Source: Malaya genurostris | Taxonomy: Eukaryota > Arthropoda > Insecta > Diptera > Culicidae | Direction: 5' to 3' | DNA length: 64,000 nt | Assembly: GCF_030247185.1 (NCBI RefSeq) | Contig: NC_080571.1 | Location: 234,948,666-235,012,665, forward strand | Shown here: piece by piece, positions 1 to 12,925 of the stretch | Layout: every line of letters starts with the position of its first letter | Position numbering within the stretch: position 1 is the first letter of the stretch | Notes under the pieces: model-generated | Told to the model about the DNA's origin: nothing | The model's input: only the letters and a program-made list of their open reading frames with translations | Database searches by the model: none | Translations under genes and position numbers: made by a program

Positions 1-1595
1 ATTCTAAGGTATGCAAAATGTTTCTATGATCTTCAAAACGTGTCGATTCTCGTCAAGTTATGTGAATTTTTTCATAACCACACAAACCCCCCCATCCCAT
101 CTTTTTATCCCAACCCTTTAAAAATATCTCAAGGACCATCTCTAAACAATTTGAATATTTGATTGCATTTTAGCGCCACCAAATCAAAGAATTTTATTAA
201 CTCCAATCAACGACGTTATAAATCATCATGTTTCAGAGATATAGCGTAATATGTCTTCTATCAGAAGCTTTCGAGCGCTGTAGGAGCGCTTGGCGAATAA
301 ATTCCTAACTAACATATTTTTCATAATGTAGACCCTGACATGCCACACAACTTTCCTCAGAAAAAAAAGCTTTGAAGATTTCAGGTTCTGAGCTAGATCA
401 TATTTTTGCACACTAGCTCCATATAGTACAGCGATTTTGCATCAATATTTGAAAAACTTAGAAAACTAGTTTGAAAACCCTATTCTCTAAATAATCAGAT
501 TTCCATGAATTATCTATGTTTCATCCATTTTATCTAAAGCAAGCAAATGAATTGTTTAATGTACGCTACGAAATTAATCTTTATCGAATGATCCCGAATT
601 TAAGTCTACACAAGAATTAAAAATTTGCTAAATCAGTGCAGAGATATTCGTTCATTGTCCCAATTAGTCGAAAAACGTAAGATTTTTTTTTTGAATCGAA
701 ATAACATATGATCTGGGATTGCTTATTGTCAGATTCCTAATTCACATTTCCAGTAAGCCTTTGCTGTAAAAGACTTCACTCTAAAGCGCTCGCTCTTCTG
801 AGCCTAGAAATTCATATTTCAAAGTGACTACATACTCGAGTAGAGTGAGATCAAATAAATAACTCAATTTGATATGATGTTCACATGCTACAGTTTCTGG
901 ATACGAGAAAGACAAAGAGCACATTTTCATACCTATCAAATAGCCGCACTTCCATTCACGAGGGTTGCGGGACGGATGCGACGAAACGAGTGTACATCGG
1001 CTAAAACTACCTGTATACAGCTTTGCGAATCAACACTGCTTGTCATATGATCGAAAAATCTCCATCTACTCACAGCTCAACGTCACAGTCCATGGCATTC
1101 GCAGAGAGTTCGGAATCCAAATCACCTAGGTTCGAAACCCAAGTCTCTCTCTGTGGAGGTGTTGTTTGGTGCTTTTGACGCTTTTTTATTGTTGCAAGTA
1201 ATATCGCCTAAAGGTATACTATCCCGGGTCTTTTGCCCAATCTATTTTTAGCTTATGCTCGCGACTTGTTTGTTTTCAGTAATGTCTTTTCAAAGCAAAT
1301 CAATAACTGATTATGCATTCCAGTTTTGTTTTCGTTGTTTGATAATAACTTCAAATTGAAAACTAGTTTTGCTGTCAACAAGAAAAATCTATATCTTATT
1401 TAGATTTCAGCTTGCTTTCGCTGTTAGCAAAAATAGTTTTCTTTTTGCTATCATCGGGATATCTTTTTGCTTTCGATTTTGATGTTTTGCCACTTAAAAC
1501 GACCAAAACAACAGCAAATTGAGTAATCGATAAATGCGAACATCACAACATCAAAATGAGTTTTCTATTTGATCTCACACTCTGCTCGGGTAATT
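1..1595. other. AT-rich intergenic DNA
   Basis: No exon or defined element is visible apart from the box B fragment at 1.1 kb. Short open frames (for example 226-411 minus) show no recognisable domain. Confidence 0.5.
1085..1185 (+). repeat. tRNA-like box B fragment
   Basis: TAGGTTCGAAACCCAAGTCT at about 1128-1148 fits box B. The preceding 60 nt do not fold as a tRNA. Possible SINE remnant. Confidence 0.3.
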
Positions 1596-1745
1596 ACTCT
1601 GTAAATCTGGAACCTGAATCCGTATCGAAATAAAATTCAGGAACTTTGTATAAGACAATAATACCTTTCAATTGAATCTAAGTTTGTAAAAATCGGTTCA
1701 TCCGTCTCTGAGAAAAGTAAGTACACTTGTTTTCATTTTTTGTCA
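1596..1745 (-). repeat. Composite-repeat fragment
   Basis: One degenerate unit in reverse orientation: TCTGGAACCTGAATCCG, AATTCAGGAACTTTGTAT, CAATTGAATCTAAGTTTG, AAAATCGGTTCATCCGTCTC, GAGAAAAGTAAGT. See the unit at 39206-39460 for the clearest form. Confidence 0.7.
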
Positions 1746-2214
1746 TGAATACGAAAATCACCCTCTGAAAGAGTGATTAGTTTTTGATCTCTTTTTGAAT
1801 CTAACGTATCAACTTAATTTTTGCTACATGCCATCGGAAATATGACCATCAATTTATGATTTATTTATGATAAATATCGTAGATAATTGCACAATTTAGC
1901 CCTTTTTAATTCCTGCAATGAATCCAGAACAGCATTTTGATAGTTTCTTTCAATGAAATATGCAAATCCGAAATGAAATAATCGACTTTGATATTATGTA
2001 TGTTGTTATATGTTACTCTCATTTGTTCAGCAGTATTTAACTCTGTGCGGTACTAAATATTTGTCGCCAATAAGTCCATTTTTAGTATAAATGCATCGAT
2101 ACAATTCTGGAAGCGAAGCAGTAAAAATTGCGAATTTCACACAAACAACTAATTCGAATGATTATCATTTTTATTCGTATTCACGTGCTCCTGTTATGTA
2201 TGTGACATTACATT

Positions 2215-2640
2215 GTACCTTGTAATTCCGGAACCGGAAGCGGGAATCGAATAAAAATCGGGAGCTTTGTATGGGACTACAAAACCTTTTATTTGAATCT
2301 GAATTCATGAAAATCGGTTCAGCCATCTCCGAGAAAAGTGAGTGCAAAAAAATGTTATATACCACATATGCAGACATTCTGCGTACTCGACGGATTCGAA
2401 TGGTATATGACACTCGGCCCTCCGGGCCTCGGTTCAAAAGTCGGTTTTCACAGTGACTGCATAACCTTGTGTTAAATTTAAAATACCTCCTGTAACTTTT
2501 CGGTTTGTTATTTCTCCATCTTAAACTATAGTACAATAAACTTCATCATTTGTCAGTTACAACATATCAAAAGATAAAAAAACCGTTTTCATCCATCTAG
2601 TGAAGTAATTATGGCTTTCTCATATTATTCATTATCTCTT
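2215..2640 (-). repeat. Composite repeat with head, reverse orientation
   Basis: A unit (GGAACCGGAAGCGGGAATCG ... GAAAATCGGTTCAGCCATCT) is followed by the head (GAATGGTATATGACACTCGG, GGGCCTCGG, CACAGTGACTGCATAACC). The edge phrase ATCCATCTAGTGAAGTAATT with TGGCTTTCTCATAT lies at 2591-2627. Confidence 0.8.
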
Positions 2641-2739
2641 ATACACTACATCAAGAATAATCAAACAGTTCGTGCTCGCATCTCATCCGACACAGTCGCA
2701 AATCGTTTACGGTCGAGACAACAGAAATAAAGACAATAC

Positions 2740-3565
2740 AGTGTAGTGAATAATAAAGTGCACGAAATAGCAAATACGATTTAACAAAGCCTGAAACTTG
2801 ACCTACAAGACCAAATTCAATTTGTATAGATTTCAAGCGCTGCAAAGTTAGACCAGCAGCAAATGAAATAGAAATCTTGCTTAAAGAACGAATGCATCTT
2901 GACGCTAATAATGTAAGTGAAATTCAATTCAACAAGGCGTCTAACTGTGTGTACATTATGTTCAAACGTGAAAGAGATGCAATTGCATTCGCTTCGATTA
3001 ACAACGAGGTGCATAGTGTTGATCATGACAATGTTAAATATAAAATCCCTGTGTACATGGTGGACAATGCCATAGAAGTACGCGTGCATGACCTTGCCCC
3101 GCAGACCAGAGATCAGTTCGTTCGGGAAAGTATTTCGCAGTACGGTGAAGTTCTTTCCATCGAATGGGAAGTATGGCGGAATTTTTTCCCGGGTACCCGG
3201 AATGGCATGCGAGTGGTACGTATGCAACTACGTAAGGCAATTCCATCTTACATCGTTTGTGGTCAAAATGGAATACATCCGTTCAACAACGGAAACTAGT
3301 GAGCGCAGTATCCCCGTTTCACCATCAAACCAACCAGCAACTGAAACCAATGTACAACAAGGCGCATCTAAAGTAACTAGCAACGAGATCTAGACTGCGA
3401 ATAGCAAGGAAAACGAAAAGAAGGCGGTAATCAACATTATCACCGATGCGTCAATGGATGACGAGACGAGCCACGAACAAAGTGCCCCTCAATCCTCGCA
3501 GGAGGGAAATGGAAGCTCCTCTCCCCCTAGAAAATGGGTGACAACGTTGACATTGAATTTTTAGA
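2740..3565 (+). pseudogene. LINE ORF1 (gag-like) relic, copy A
   Basis: The frame 2877-3299 reads LKERMHLDANNVSEIQFNKA, VYIMFKRERDAIAFASI, VDNAIEVRVHDLAPQTRDQF, SQYGEVLSIEWEVWRNFFPG and RVVRMQLRKAIPSYIV. This is the nucleic-acid-binding domain typical of ORF1 proteins of mosquito LINEs. The zinc-knuckle segment found in copy B (18.8 kb) is deleted after SYIVCGQNG. The downstream Ser/Thr-rich part continues in another frame (ETSERSIPVSPSNQP) and hits TAG near 3391. The open stretch starts within the gene, so the true N-terminus (about 2830) is only partly readable. Confidence 0.75.
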
Positions 3566-3728
3566 AAATATGAACTATGAACTGTAACAATTTTAAGTTT
3601 AATTTTAAAGAATTTCTAAAGTTTTCATTTGGCCTGTTGGTTTGAGTTTTACATTATATAAATCTGATCAATGTGATACTCATCACATTGTTACTTATGA
3701 GAAATAACTCTTGGAATTAACATCTCCA

Positions 3729-4818
3729 CACGGAAAAGCCTACGATCGCAAAACAACTAAAATATTAGTTGTTTTTCTGGTTTTAATTGGTTAAAATTTG
3801 GTACAACTAATCGACTGTTGTTTTAACTAATCTGTCATTTTTGATTTATCGTGCTGGCAGCTTAGAAACGACACCCAACAAAGACACGCACCGCAAACAA
3901 GTAATGAAACGTTTCAGTTGAGCAATCCCAAACACCCTGAGCGAACAATGAAACGTTTCAATGAGATGTTACTCGTGCAATTGAGCAAAGACACAATCCC
4001 AGCTAAGTTACTTGTATGCATGAAAGCATGAAAAGTCTCAGTTGTTCCAAACAATTATTCAGTTAGTTGAACTTAAGACGCCAATTGCAATAAATATTTT
4101 TTACTGTTAGCCTCTTCGGGGGGCAGCTAATCGTTCACTGCTTGAACAACGGAATTTTACCTAATTAACTGCTTATATCTTTATCACTAAACTCACAAAG
4201 GATATAGAAATGCACCAAAAGATTACAATTCTCAAAAGGGAACTCACCAGAAAAATGGTCACAGGGAATTAGGAAATTTTTCCTTCACTTGCAGAATGGC
4301 TCGCTGGTAAACCTAATGCTACAGATACACTTTCAAGAAACTACAAATAGTACCACTTCACTTTAGCAGCAAATTTTTAAGCGTTAAGCGGTTTTAATAA
4401 CATTGACATGAACTGTCCTAGAATACATTACTCTCAGATGAAATTAAATCATTTATGCTGTAGGAATATCTATTTAACACATGGAAAACTTGTTTTACAA
4501 TTAACTGTTATATTCTTCTGCATACTTTCACTTACATAAAACGACCACTACGTAACTAACATAAATGACGTTCATTTACAATTGAAAATTTTCAATATGA
4601 AACGCTTCTGGTGAAATGAAGAGGTTTTTTGTTCTGCGTTTTGCTGTCTTCGTTCTCCTCCAAGTGACAGCATTTGAATACAACAATTTCGGTTACCTGA
4701 ATGGTTATGACAAAATCAACAGATATGTTAGTTAAATCAACAACATTTTAGTTGAAACCACCAGGGCGTGAAACAACAATTACAATATTGTAATTTTGTG
4801 ATCTGCGGGTTCTCCGTG
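3729..4818. mobile_element. MITE with about 25-bp inverted repeats
   Basis: The left end CACGGAAAAGCCTACGATCG matches the reverse complement of the right end, CACGGAGAACCCGCAGATCA, and both continue with CAAAA. Subterminal CAACTAA/TTAGTTG words recur at both ends. It is about 1.09 kb and non-coding. A composite-repeat fragment continues immediately to the right. Confidence 0.72.
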
Positions 4819-4839
4819 CAGAATCGAAACTAGGATCTG

Positions 4840-5400
4840 AATAAAAATCGGAATATTCTTGTGATATCTGAAGACCTCTCAATTGAGTCGATGATGGTGG
4901 AAATCGGTTGAGCGAAAGACATTTTTTAAAAACTTTTTTTTTTGCATATCACCCTGTAATTCCGAAACCGGAAGTCGGGTCCAAATAAAATTCATTCAGG
5001 ACAAGATAGGAATAGTTTTTTGAATTCTCAATTTAAACTTTCTCCATATAGTCTAATAACAAAAAATGAATCTAAAAAGTTTTTGAGATAAAACTATTTG
5101 AAAATTTTCAAGCAAGTTTTGTTTAAGATTTTGATTCTAGAAATGAGCAAAATCAGTCATGACTTAGACTAGAACGAGAGGTACTATTGTCCCATATAAT
5201 TTAATTTTAATTTTGTATGGATCTGATTTCCGATTCCGGAATTATAAAAAAGTCTCACTTTTCTCCGAAGGGGTTAAGCCGATTTTAACAAACTTAGGAT
5301 CAAATGAAAGGCACTACTTCCTCATAGGAATTTCATATGAGTCTGACCTCCGGTATATTAAGTTCAGTTTCATAGAAGAAGATTTAAAGATGATTTTTTT
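4840..5400. repeat. Composite-repeat fragments
   Basis: A reverse-orientation fragment (4840-5000, ending TTCCGAAACCGGAAGTCGGG) is followed by a forward fragment (5210-5310, TCCGATTCCGGAATTAT, GATTTTAACAAACTTAGGAT, CAAATGAAAGGC). The stretch between is unrecognised. Confidence 0.65.
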
Positions 5401-5529
5401 ATAAAAAGGTAAATCAATTCTTCTAGTTTTAAGGTTTTATAAGTTGAAGACCACACAAACTCACATCGGATACAGCGTTAGTTGGTTATTGGTTTGTTAG
5501 AGTGTCTGTCAAAATGAAAAAAAATCTGA

Positions 5530-5730
5530 TATATTTTCTATTAAGCTATCCATTACATCACTTGAATTAGAAAATTCAATGTGATATCCGGGAAGAAAAT
5601 CGGAGCTACAAGTTTTGAACGAAATACATTCCTTAAGTAATGCATTTCCTGACCATGATTAATTTTCATAGTAGAAGACTTATTGCTCATGATTTGAATC
5701 CTGTCGATCACAAAATTATGCACAATTATT
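5530..5730 (-). repeat. Partial second copy of the 9.87-kb MITE
   Basis: Reverse-complemented, this stretch matches the nested MITE at about 9945-10105. Shared words include GAGCAATAAGTCTT, AAAATTAATCATGGTC, TCCGATTTTCT and CAAGTGATGT, in the same order. The terminal inverted repeats are not evident, so it looks like a decayed internal piece. Confidence 0.7.
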
Positions 5731-5959
5731 TTGACTTCATAAGAATTTAAAAAATGGATTCCATGATTCTTTTGATCTGAGTTAAAATAGCAATCTGATG
5801 ATGCAAATTGTTCGTTTGGTCCTGAAGAAAAACTATAAGACATTTGAGCCGCAAATAAGAAAATATACGAAAGCGAAATTTAAGAAAAAATCGTGATTTC
5901 CAGTGAAACCAATCTCTATTCAACTCTCCCGGTAATGACAATACCGATATTATCAACCT

Positions 5960-8780
5960 CAACCTACTCGTTTGAAAGCTAGTTCATTGACCAAGTTGTT
6001 CAAGTGATGTAACCGACATAGTTGAATTTGTGTCGAAAATTAGCTCAATTCAAAACAATGTTTACATGAAACTATTTGATTGGCTTAAGGCAAACACATC
6101 ATATTAACAAGATATCCAGTTCTTACATTTCATGAACAAATTATTGGCAACATCCTTTTTTTGCGAGCATGGCGCCGTCATGCGAGTCCGCATCGAGTCT
6201 CGTACATAAAAGTGGGGGAGAGAAATGTCGAATTCGTGCGCGCCCAAATAGCAGCACTGTGCATTTATACAATTGACATGATATGTTGAATGTGATGCCG
6301 TGCGATGGCATTGCTGAACTGAAGATTGATTTCACCCCAAGCTGACAGGGTCTGCTTTAGGTTAGTTGAGAAGGAATTTTGTGGAGTATCGTTTTAAAAT
6401 AATTCTTATGCACAATGCTACAGTTCAATGACTGAAACGCTATTCAATCTTCACCACTTCGGAGAAGGCTTTCTTGGAATCCGAAACAATCTATGAATGT
6501 TGAACCAACTTCGGTGGCTGCCATAAATCGCTATCCATCATCGATCGTTCAGCTTGAATATTTGGAAGCAGAAAAGAAGTGTTCACACAACAGGATGAGA
6601 ATCCATTTGACTGCCCAAAACTGGAGAACCGTACCAAATCTGGTTTCTCATTCGTAATCCTTCATAGGGCCAGCTCGCAATATCGGCCTAATTTTCTAGA
6701 ACGACTGAAATCTCGCAACCAATTCTATCTTTCCTAAATTCCTTCGTTTTGTCTTTTTCAACTTACTTCTACTGACCACTCAGCATTGGCGGCAGTGACA
6801 TGATCACGAATCAACCCGGCAGTGAGAAGCTGTGGAACACAGTCCGTGGTTGATTGGAAAACCGAGAGAAAAAAAACAGGAATCCGAAATATTTTCAACA
6901 CATCACGTCACTCCCGCTTAAATGGTTCGCCCCCTGATCGCCCCAGGAACCGATAGACGAAAGATAGGCCGGGTGGCCAAGTATTCCCCACTGGATGTCA
7001 CTCAATTGGATCGGAGTCGAGAGCAAGACGAAAGACATCAGTCTTCATCACCGTCCACTGGCCGGCACGGAAAATGAACGGACGGGTCAGCACGAAACTA
7101 AAAAAAAACACCCGAAAACGATCAATGAGTAGTGTCGAAATTACCGGCGATCACCGAGTGGTCCGCTTTAGGCTTTGGGTTGCCTTTTCATCTATCCTGT
7201 CGTTGGGACGATGGAAAGATCATGGGCATGCAAACAAAGCGAAGGCCGTTGATGCGAGTTTGACTACCGTGAAATGTGCTTCCTCTTGACAGGAATCCGA
7301 AAATCGAACTACACCAGGGATGAAATCTAAATGGGGAATCGAAAAACTGTTCGGTTCCAAATGTTCGATATAATTCAAGTGGTGCCACCCTAGATCAAAT
7401 ACCGAGTGAGTCAAATCATCACGGTTCTGACACTACTAAACCCTGTCATTCACTATCTCCAAACAACAATAAACACCGAATGAATGAGAACTCGAAAAGC
7501 AGAACGTAGCACTTGTCCGGTCAGAAGACATTTTCCTGACAGCCGAGGAATTTTCGCTGACGAGAATTTAAATTTCTAATCAAGAGGGCAATAATTCGTA
7601 AATTGCTGGAAGCACTGTACTTCCACGGTAGAATGTTGCGCGGGCGGACCTGATCTCGGGTAAGGATTAATCAGTGGGACTGGCTAAATCATGTAAATTA
7701 GCACTGTCCGGTCGATTTGCGTGTGACGGTAATTCTGCTGACTCAGCTGCGCGGCGATCGGTTTATTTGTTGTTGTTGTGTTTTGTTCGAATGGGAATAA
7801 AAAAAAACTCCCTTCGACAGATTGGTAACCTAACATTTTGCCTCCTTCTGCTTTGGAATGTCAGCTTGAACCGATCGCCCCCGAAAAACAAGTTTTGATA
7901 CCTGATAGGCTACCTGATTAACGATGTTTTCATCAGGAACAAAACTGACGTGACGGTTTTGAGTGGTAATTTGCAGTTCTGTGTCTCATTCCTGGCTTCA
8001 CCTTGCCACCAGCGTACCGAAATCGCAGAGTCAGACTCATCTTCGAATCATTCCTTTAAGGCATGAGCAGAGATGAGTTCGTGTTCGTTTGTGTGTGTGT
8101 GTGGATTGCCACCGAATTTTAAACCACTCGGAACACCTATAATCAAGACTGTTTGCAGTGGCATCTGCTGAGCTGCATAATCAGATCACTGATTGCAGTT
8201 TGTCTTCCGAAACGAGAAAGGTTCAAAATTAAGCTCTTGGTGGAGAGCAGTAATTTGGGGGGGAAATGTAATGTTGCGTGACATCCTGACGAACCCAATG
8301 CCAGAAGTGTTTCTATGTGTTTTAACACTTTGACTTGATGTTTCATCAATCATACAACAATGTTACAATGTTGGTAAAGATGGTTCCAACCCATTTAAGC
8401 TCATGTTGGGGTTTAAAAGTTCATTCCAAATTAATTATAACTATATTATAATTATTTATTAACGTATGTAAGTGTTCTGTTTTTGTAATATTTAAAAGTA
8501 TTTTTCACATTTCTTTTATTCGACTACTAGCATAAAATCTCTGCTGTTTAATGGTTTCTCGAATAAATTTCGTGCAAACTTTAATAACTAATAGCAAAAT
8601 AGCAAAATAATAAAAATTAATAGTTACGCGAAACTACAGACAAGAAATCCCATGCATTCCAATTTTATCCTTCATAAAGCATCAATTGTTTAGCATTTTA
8701 AAGATGTACAAAGTTTCATCTAAATCGGAGTAAATCATTTCTGATTTTGCCACCATTTTCTGTTGTTAATTTCTGGAATT
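5960..8780. other. Repeat-poor island
   Basis: From about 6130 to 8350 the DNA is higher in GC than its surroundings and free of the window's repeats. Short open frames (such as 7074-7289 plus and 8143-8349 minus) lack splice-supported extension or known motifs. Candidate regulatory DNA for the neighbouring developmental locus. From 8350 to 8780 it is AT-rich with nothing recognised. Confidence 0.4.
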
Positions 8781-8932
8781 GCTCAACAGATACAAGAAGT
8801 GTATCGAAAATAAACTATCCACAACTTTACTTTCAAATCACGATAAAAAACGATATTTTATTCAAACTAAAAATTGATCCTTTATTGTACGAGGTCAAAC
8901 TTGAGCATAATGAAAACCAGATGAAATTTAAG

Positions 8933-10896
8933 TTATTCCTTCACGAATTTTCGAGCTTTTGATCGAACGCTCTTCATCAAGTTCCGGATCAGTGTTGCGT
9001 CGCATTTTTTTGACGCTTGAGTCCAATTTTTTTTAACTCCTGCATGTTCCCAGCTGCCTTACCAGTCTTCTTGAAAACCCTCTTCACGATTGCCCAGTAA
9101 CGTTCGATGGGTCGAAGCTGAGGCCAATTTGGTGGATTGTTATTTTTCTCAACGAAATTTATACCCTTTTCCACAAGCCAATTGAGAGTGGTTTTTGCAT
9201 TGTGTGCGAGCGCTCAATCCGCCCAAAACAGTGGAGGTGTACTATGCTTCTTATATAAAGGCAGCAATCTATTCTGGAAACACTCAGATCGATAGATTTC
9301 TGCTTTTATAGTTCCGGTAGTGTAAAAAATGGTTGACTTCAAACCACAGGAACATATTGCTTGCCATACCAGTACCTTTCGACCAAATTTCTCCACTTGA
9401 ATCGACCTGTCCGCATCGCTCACATCCTCCCAAACGACGACAGTAAAGTATTGCGGACCTGGAAGGGTTTTTGAGTCCTCCTTTACAAAAATCACATCGT
9501 TTATCAAAACGCATGCATCCGGACACTGCATAAGACGCGAATACAATTTCCGGGCCCTTGATGCTGCTCGCTTCTTCTGTTCTACACTTTGTTTCGAGAT
9601 TGTCTGCTTCTTGTAGGTTTTCAGGTGATTTCACCTCTTGATACGCTGGATCATTCCGAAACTCGTTCTTTTTTTGGCCAAATCACGTATTGACATTGAA
9701 TTGTTTTTCATGATTAGAGATACCACTTTCTGGTCCAGTTTCGGGTTGGAAGAACTGAGTTTTCTGTCTCTTCCTGGTAGCTCATCCAAAGAATAGTGTT
9801 CTCCAAACTTATTAATGATGGTTTTAACACTGGCAGTGATGAATTCCAAGCCGCTTCGTAATTTTCGCATACACGGAAAAAATTCGTTACTGCTGTTATG
9901 ATTAAATAATTATGACATTAATCATTCTAACTTGTCATGAAACCATGAGCAATAAGTCTTTTCCCATGAAAATTAATCATGGTCCGAAAATGCGTTACTT
10001 GAGAAATGTATTTTTTTCAGAGCTCGTAACTCCGATTTTCTACCCGGATATCACTTTGAACCCTCTTCCTCAAGTGATGTGATAGATTGCTTAATAGAGG
10101 AATGGTAAGGCAAGAAGCAGACATTGATAAACAAGAGCTACTAAAAATATTTATTTCATACTGAGTTATATTCCTTTCATAATTGTGTTGTTTCATCCAA
10201 CAACTGAGACTTGACAACATAAAGATTTTAAATAAACATTTCAAATAAGACGATTTGGCAAACGATTTTTTTAAAGCAAAAATAAAGAAAAATCGTTTCG
10301 CGGTATTTGCAAGAATTCGACATAGAGTTTGTTTTAAGAGGTTCTAGTGTTTGAATTCTGAAACACAAAATCAAAACTGGAGCAATGAACGCAAGTAAAC
10401 ACGTTATTTTAGGCGTCGTCGTTTTTCAAAAAACATATTTTAATTTGTAATGATTCAGATTGAAAGAAATTTGTCGTGCTTTTCACTGTTTTGCATTTCA
10501 AATGTATATCATTTGAGACATTAGTTAGAATCGCTTAAAAAATACGTTCATCACATCATTTGATTTAATTCATATTCGGAACCTTCATATTTTAAAACAT
10601 AACGCCTGAATTTATGTTGCAATGACTACTGTCGTAGAATAAACACGCCTGAAGTTATACCCAACAACGTCAAGTGCGTCAACGCTTAAATTTCAGCGAA
10701 ATCAAATCTAATAGATCATGATCCGAGAACTTTTAATCATGGTGTATTATCATAACATGAAAATATACTCTTTTCCCCAAATCATGACTCATTTTGCTTA
10801 AATATAGAATCGTAATTTTGCCCGTGTAGTAATACCCTTCTCACATAGCCATGTGTCCAGAACCTTAATTTTTACATCATTTTCAATACACGACAT
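8933..10896 (-). pseudogene. Broken DD37E transposase
   Basis: The start MSCIENDVKIKVLDTWLCEK is at 10896. The helix-turn-helix region continues after the nested element at 9869 (ASVKTIINKFGEHYSLDELP). The catalytic triad is readable: the first Asp in VLINDVIFVKED near 9500, the second in PLFWAD (codon 9217-9219) and the Glu in LRPIERYW (codon 9103-9105). Exactly 37 residues separate the last two, which defines DD37E. Damage includes a TGA directly after the second Asp (9214-9216), frame changes near 9630 and near 9000, and the nested element. The natural C-terminus (RNLMKSVRSKARKFVKE) ends at 8933 in another frame. The element cannot move itself. Confidence 0.85.
9870..10828. mobile_element. 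MITE nested in the DD37E transposase gene
   Basis: Imperfect 16-18-bp inverted repeats: left CACGGAAAAAATTCG from 9872, and right CGTAATTTTGCCCGTG ending at 10826. A TA duplication sits on both sides (9870-9871, 10827-10828). Subterminal sequence at each end is rich in ATGATTAA/TTAATCATG and AACATGAAA motifs. No coding capacity is seen. Removing the element and one TA fuses two in-frame transposase pieces, which fixes the boundaries. A related partial copy in opposite orientation lies at about 5530-5730. Confidence 0.85.
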
Positions 10897-11051
10897 TTTG
10901 AAAACGCATGATTTCAACCGCACAAACCAATCAACAAACGAAAGCAGACAGCCAAACGCACAGCATGCTGTGATCTGAGCATAAAAACCATCACAAATAC
11001 ATGCGTACAACACAAATGTATGTGGATAGCTTATTTTCGATACACTCCTTA

Positions 11052-12800
11052 AGGTGAAATGTAATCTGAAAAAAGGCGCGCAAAATTTTAACCGCTTGAG
11101 TTGACCGAATCGTCGCACAAAGCATAACAAGAAAAACCTACACATAGGAACCAGCAATATTTTCAGTCATTGAGCGCAGTGGGCTTATCACTCGTTTTGT
11201 TGACATGTAAAAATGACTCATTGATTCGAAATGGATTTTTGAGTCTTTCACACTTTGAATATATCCTAATTCAATCGTTATTGCCAGTGATTACTATTAC
11301 ACTAGAACTATGAATCATGAGTAATTATGATTGACTAACATGAGGTTATATGCATATGTATTGACTAACTTGCTTTCCATGTATATGCCTGAGTTTAGTA
11401 GCAAGCATGGGTTCTCCCTTCAAAAGAACGATTGAATACACGAAAATATTCAAGTATTTTCGGTATCTTTGACAGTAGTACACCTAACCCTTCACGCCGT
11501 TGAGAGGAAAGTTGTGTAAAAGTATTCACTTGACACGCATGATAGAGCGCGGTCGAATTTCGTTATCGAATAAAATACTGTTAAAATTAATTACTGGACA
11601 GAAATTACTGCCAATATATTCAATTCTAATTGACTTTCATTGTCATCTTCGAATAAGTAGAAAGTGATTATATTGTTATTCTTCTTCGTGTCACTATCTA
11701 TGTAATCGTAATCGTAATAATTTTTGCTTACGATAAAATGCCACCGTGCCCACCGTGCTTTTCTCACACCATGTCAATACGAAACAGCAGCGCGCAAGCA
11801 ATAAAAAAATGCGGAAAAATTTATGTAAACTTTTTCAAATTTCGGTGTTTTTGGCTAAAGTTATATAATTTTGAGTTACATTTTCAGATTCTTTGTGAAA
11901 TTCTGCTACAAAAACTACTTTTCAATTCTAAAACCGTGGAACCGTGGAACGAAACAGTAACCGTTTATACATTTCAAAAACCAATTACGGCTCGGCAAAG
12001 CAAAATTTCAAAATTCTAAGAATACTTAGTTGTGATAAATTTAATTGCGAAAACTTAAGTGTTTTTAGTTTTTCGAAAATCGGTCTAGTTTTTGAATAAC
12101 TGATCGAAAGAAAACTCGAAAAGCGCAACTAGAAAGCACAGGTCTTAGCGCGAAAAGCACTACTAGAAAGCACAGGTTTTATTTGGGGGTTTTATTGTTT
12201 TGTGCAAAAAGCACATATTTGGTTTCTATTTCTTCTATTTCTATTTTCCATAGTGCGAACTTTGCTTCTGCTTAGCGGTTTAAATTGAACTGCTAGGCGC
12301 GAGATGGCACTTTAATTTGAACTGCTTTGAGCACTGATGAGCCGAAGGTGAAATGCGAAGAAATAGAAACTAGAATTTCATATTATTGTAAGTTTCATTA
12401 TTTGCATATGTTGAGCAATTCTAGAAATTAACAACAAAAAATGGTGGCTAAAACAGAAACGATTTACTACGATTTAGTTGAAACTTTGCACATCTTTAGA
12501 TTGCTAAACAATTTGATGGACTCAAGGGTGATTTTTAGAAAGGATGGATGTAGTTTTGCATGCAATTTCTTTGAATCGTTGAAGTTCGGAAACTATAAAT
12601 GGAACAAAAATGGTGTCCAATAAGAAATTGTATAAAATGCTTGAATAATCTGAAAAAATATTCCTTTCAAATGGATTATCCATTTTCAAGAATTGAACAA
12701 ATTACTAGAAAAAATATGTTGAGAAAACAAACCGTATTTCTATTTTTAATTTTTTATATATTTTGGTCCAGCCTCCTCTGATAAAATGAAACGAAACTTT
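11052..12800. other. AT-rich intergenic DNA
   Basis: No gene or bounded element recognised. Short duplicated phrases occur (GAAAAGC...CTAGAAAGCACAGGT at about 12120 and 12155). Confidence 0.45.
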
Positions 12801-12802
12801 TA

Positions 12803-12925
12803 TGCCTTTCTCATATAAAAACCCGATTTTTGAATCGAGGTCCGAAAAGCCGAGTATCATATACCATTCGACTCAGTTCGTCGAGTACGCAAAATGTCTG
12901 TATGTGTGAATATGTACAGTGTTCG
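12803..12925 (+). repeat. Composite-repeat head
   Basis: GCCTTTCTCATAT, GAATCGAGGTCCGAAAAGCC, ATCATATACCATTCGACTCA, GTTCGTCGAGTACGCAAAAT and GTCTGTATGTG follow in order. It then switches without a unit into the dispersed repeat at 12919. Confidence 0.8.

Larger units (their letters stand above)
8791..11051 (-). mobile_element. ITmD37E-type DNA transposon, split by a nested MITE
   Basis: Terminal inverted repeats of about 28 bp are seen. The left reads GAAGTGTATCGAAAATAA then ACTATCCACA (to 8823). The right, reverse-complemented from 11050, reads GGAGTGTATCGAAAATAA then GCTATCCACA. TA dinucleotides flank both ends (8791-8792 and 11050-11051). Without the nested 955-bp insertion the element is about 1.3 kb, the usual size of this Tc1/mariner-superfamily group. 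The encoded transposase runs on the minus strand and is broken. Confidence 0.88.

Noticed and set aside
2817..3246. Minus-strand open frames opposite the LINE ORF1 relic
   Set aside because: The plus strand carries the recognisable gag-like protein; the minus frames are shadows.
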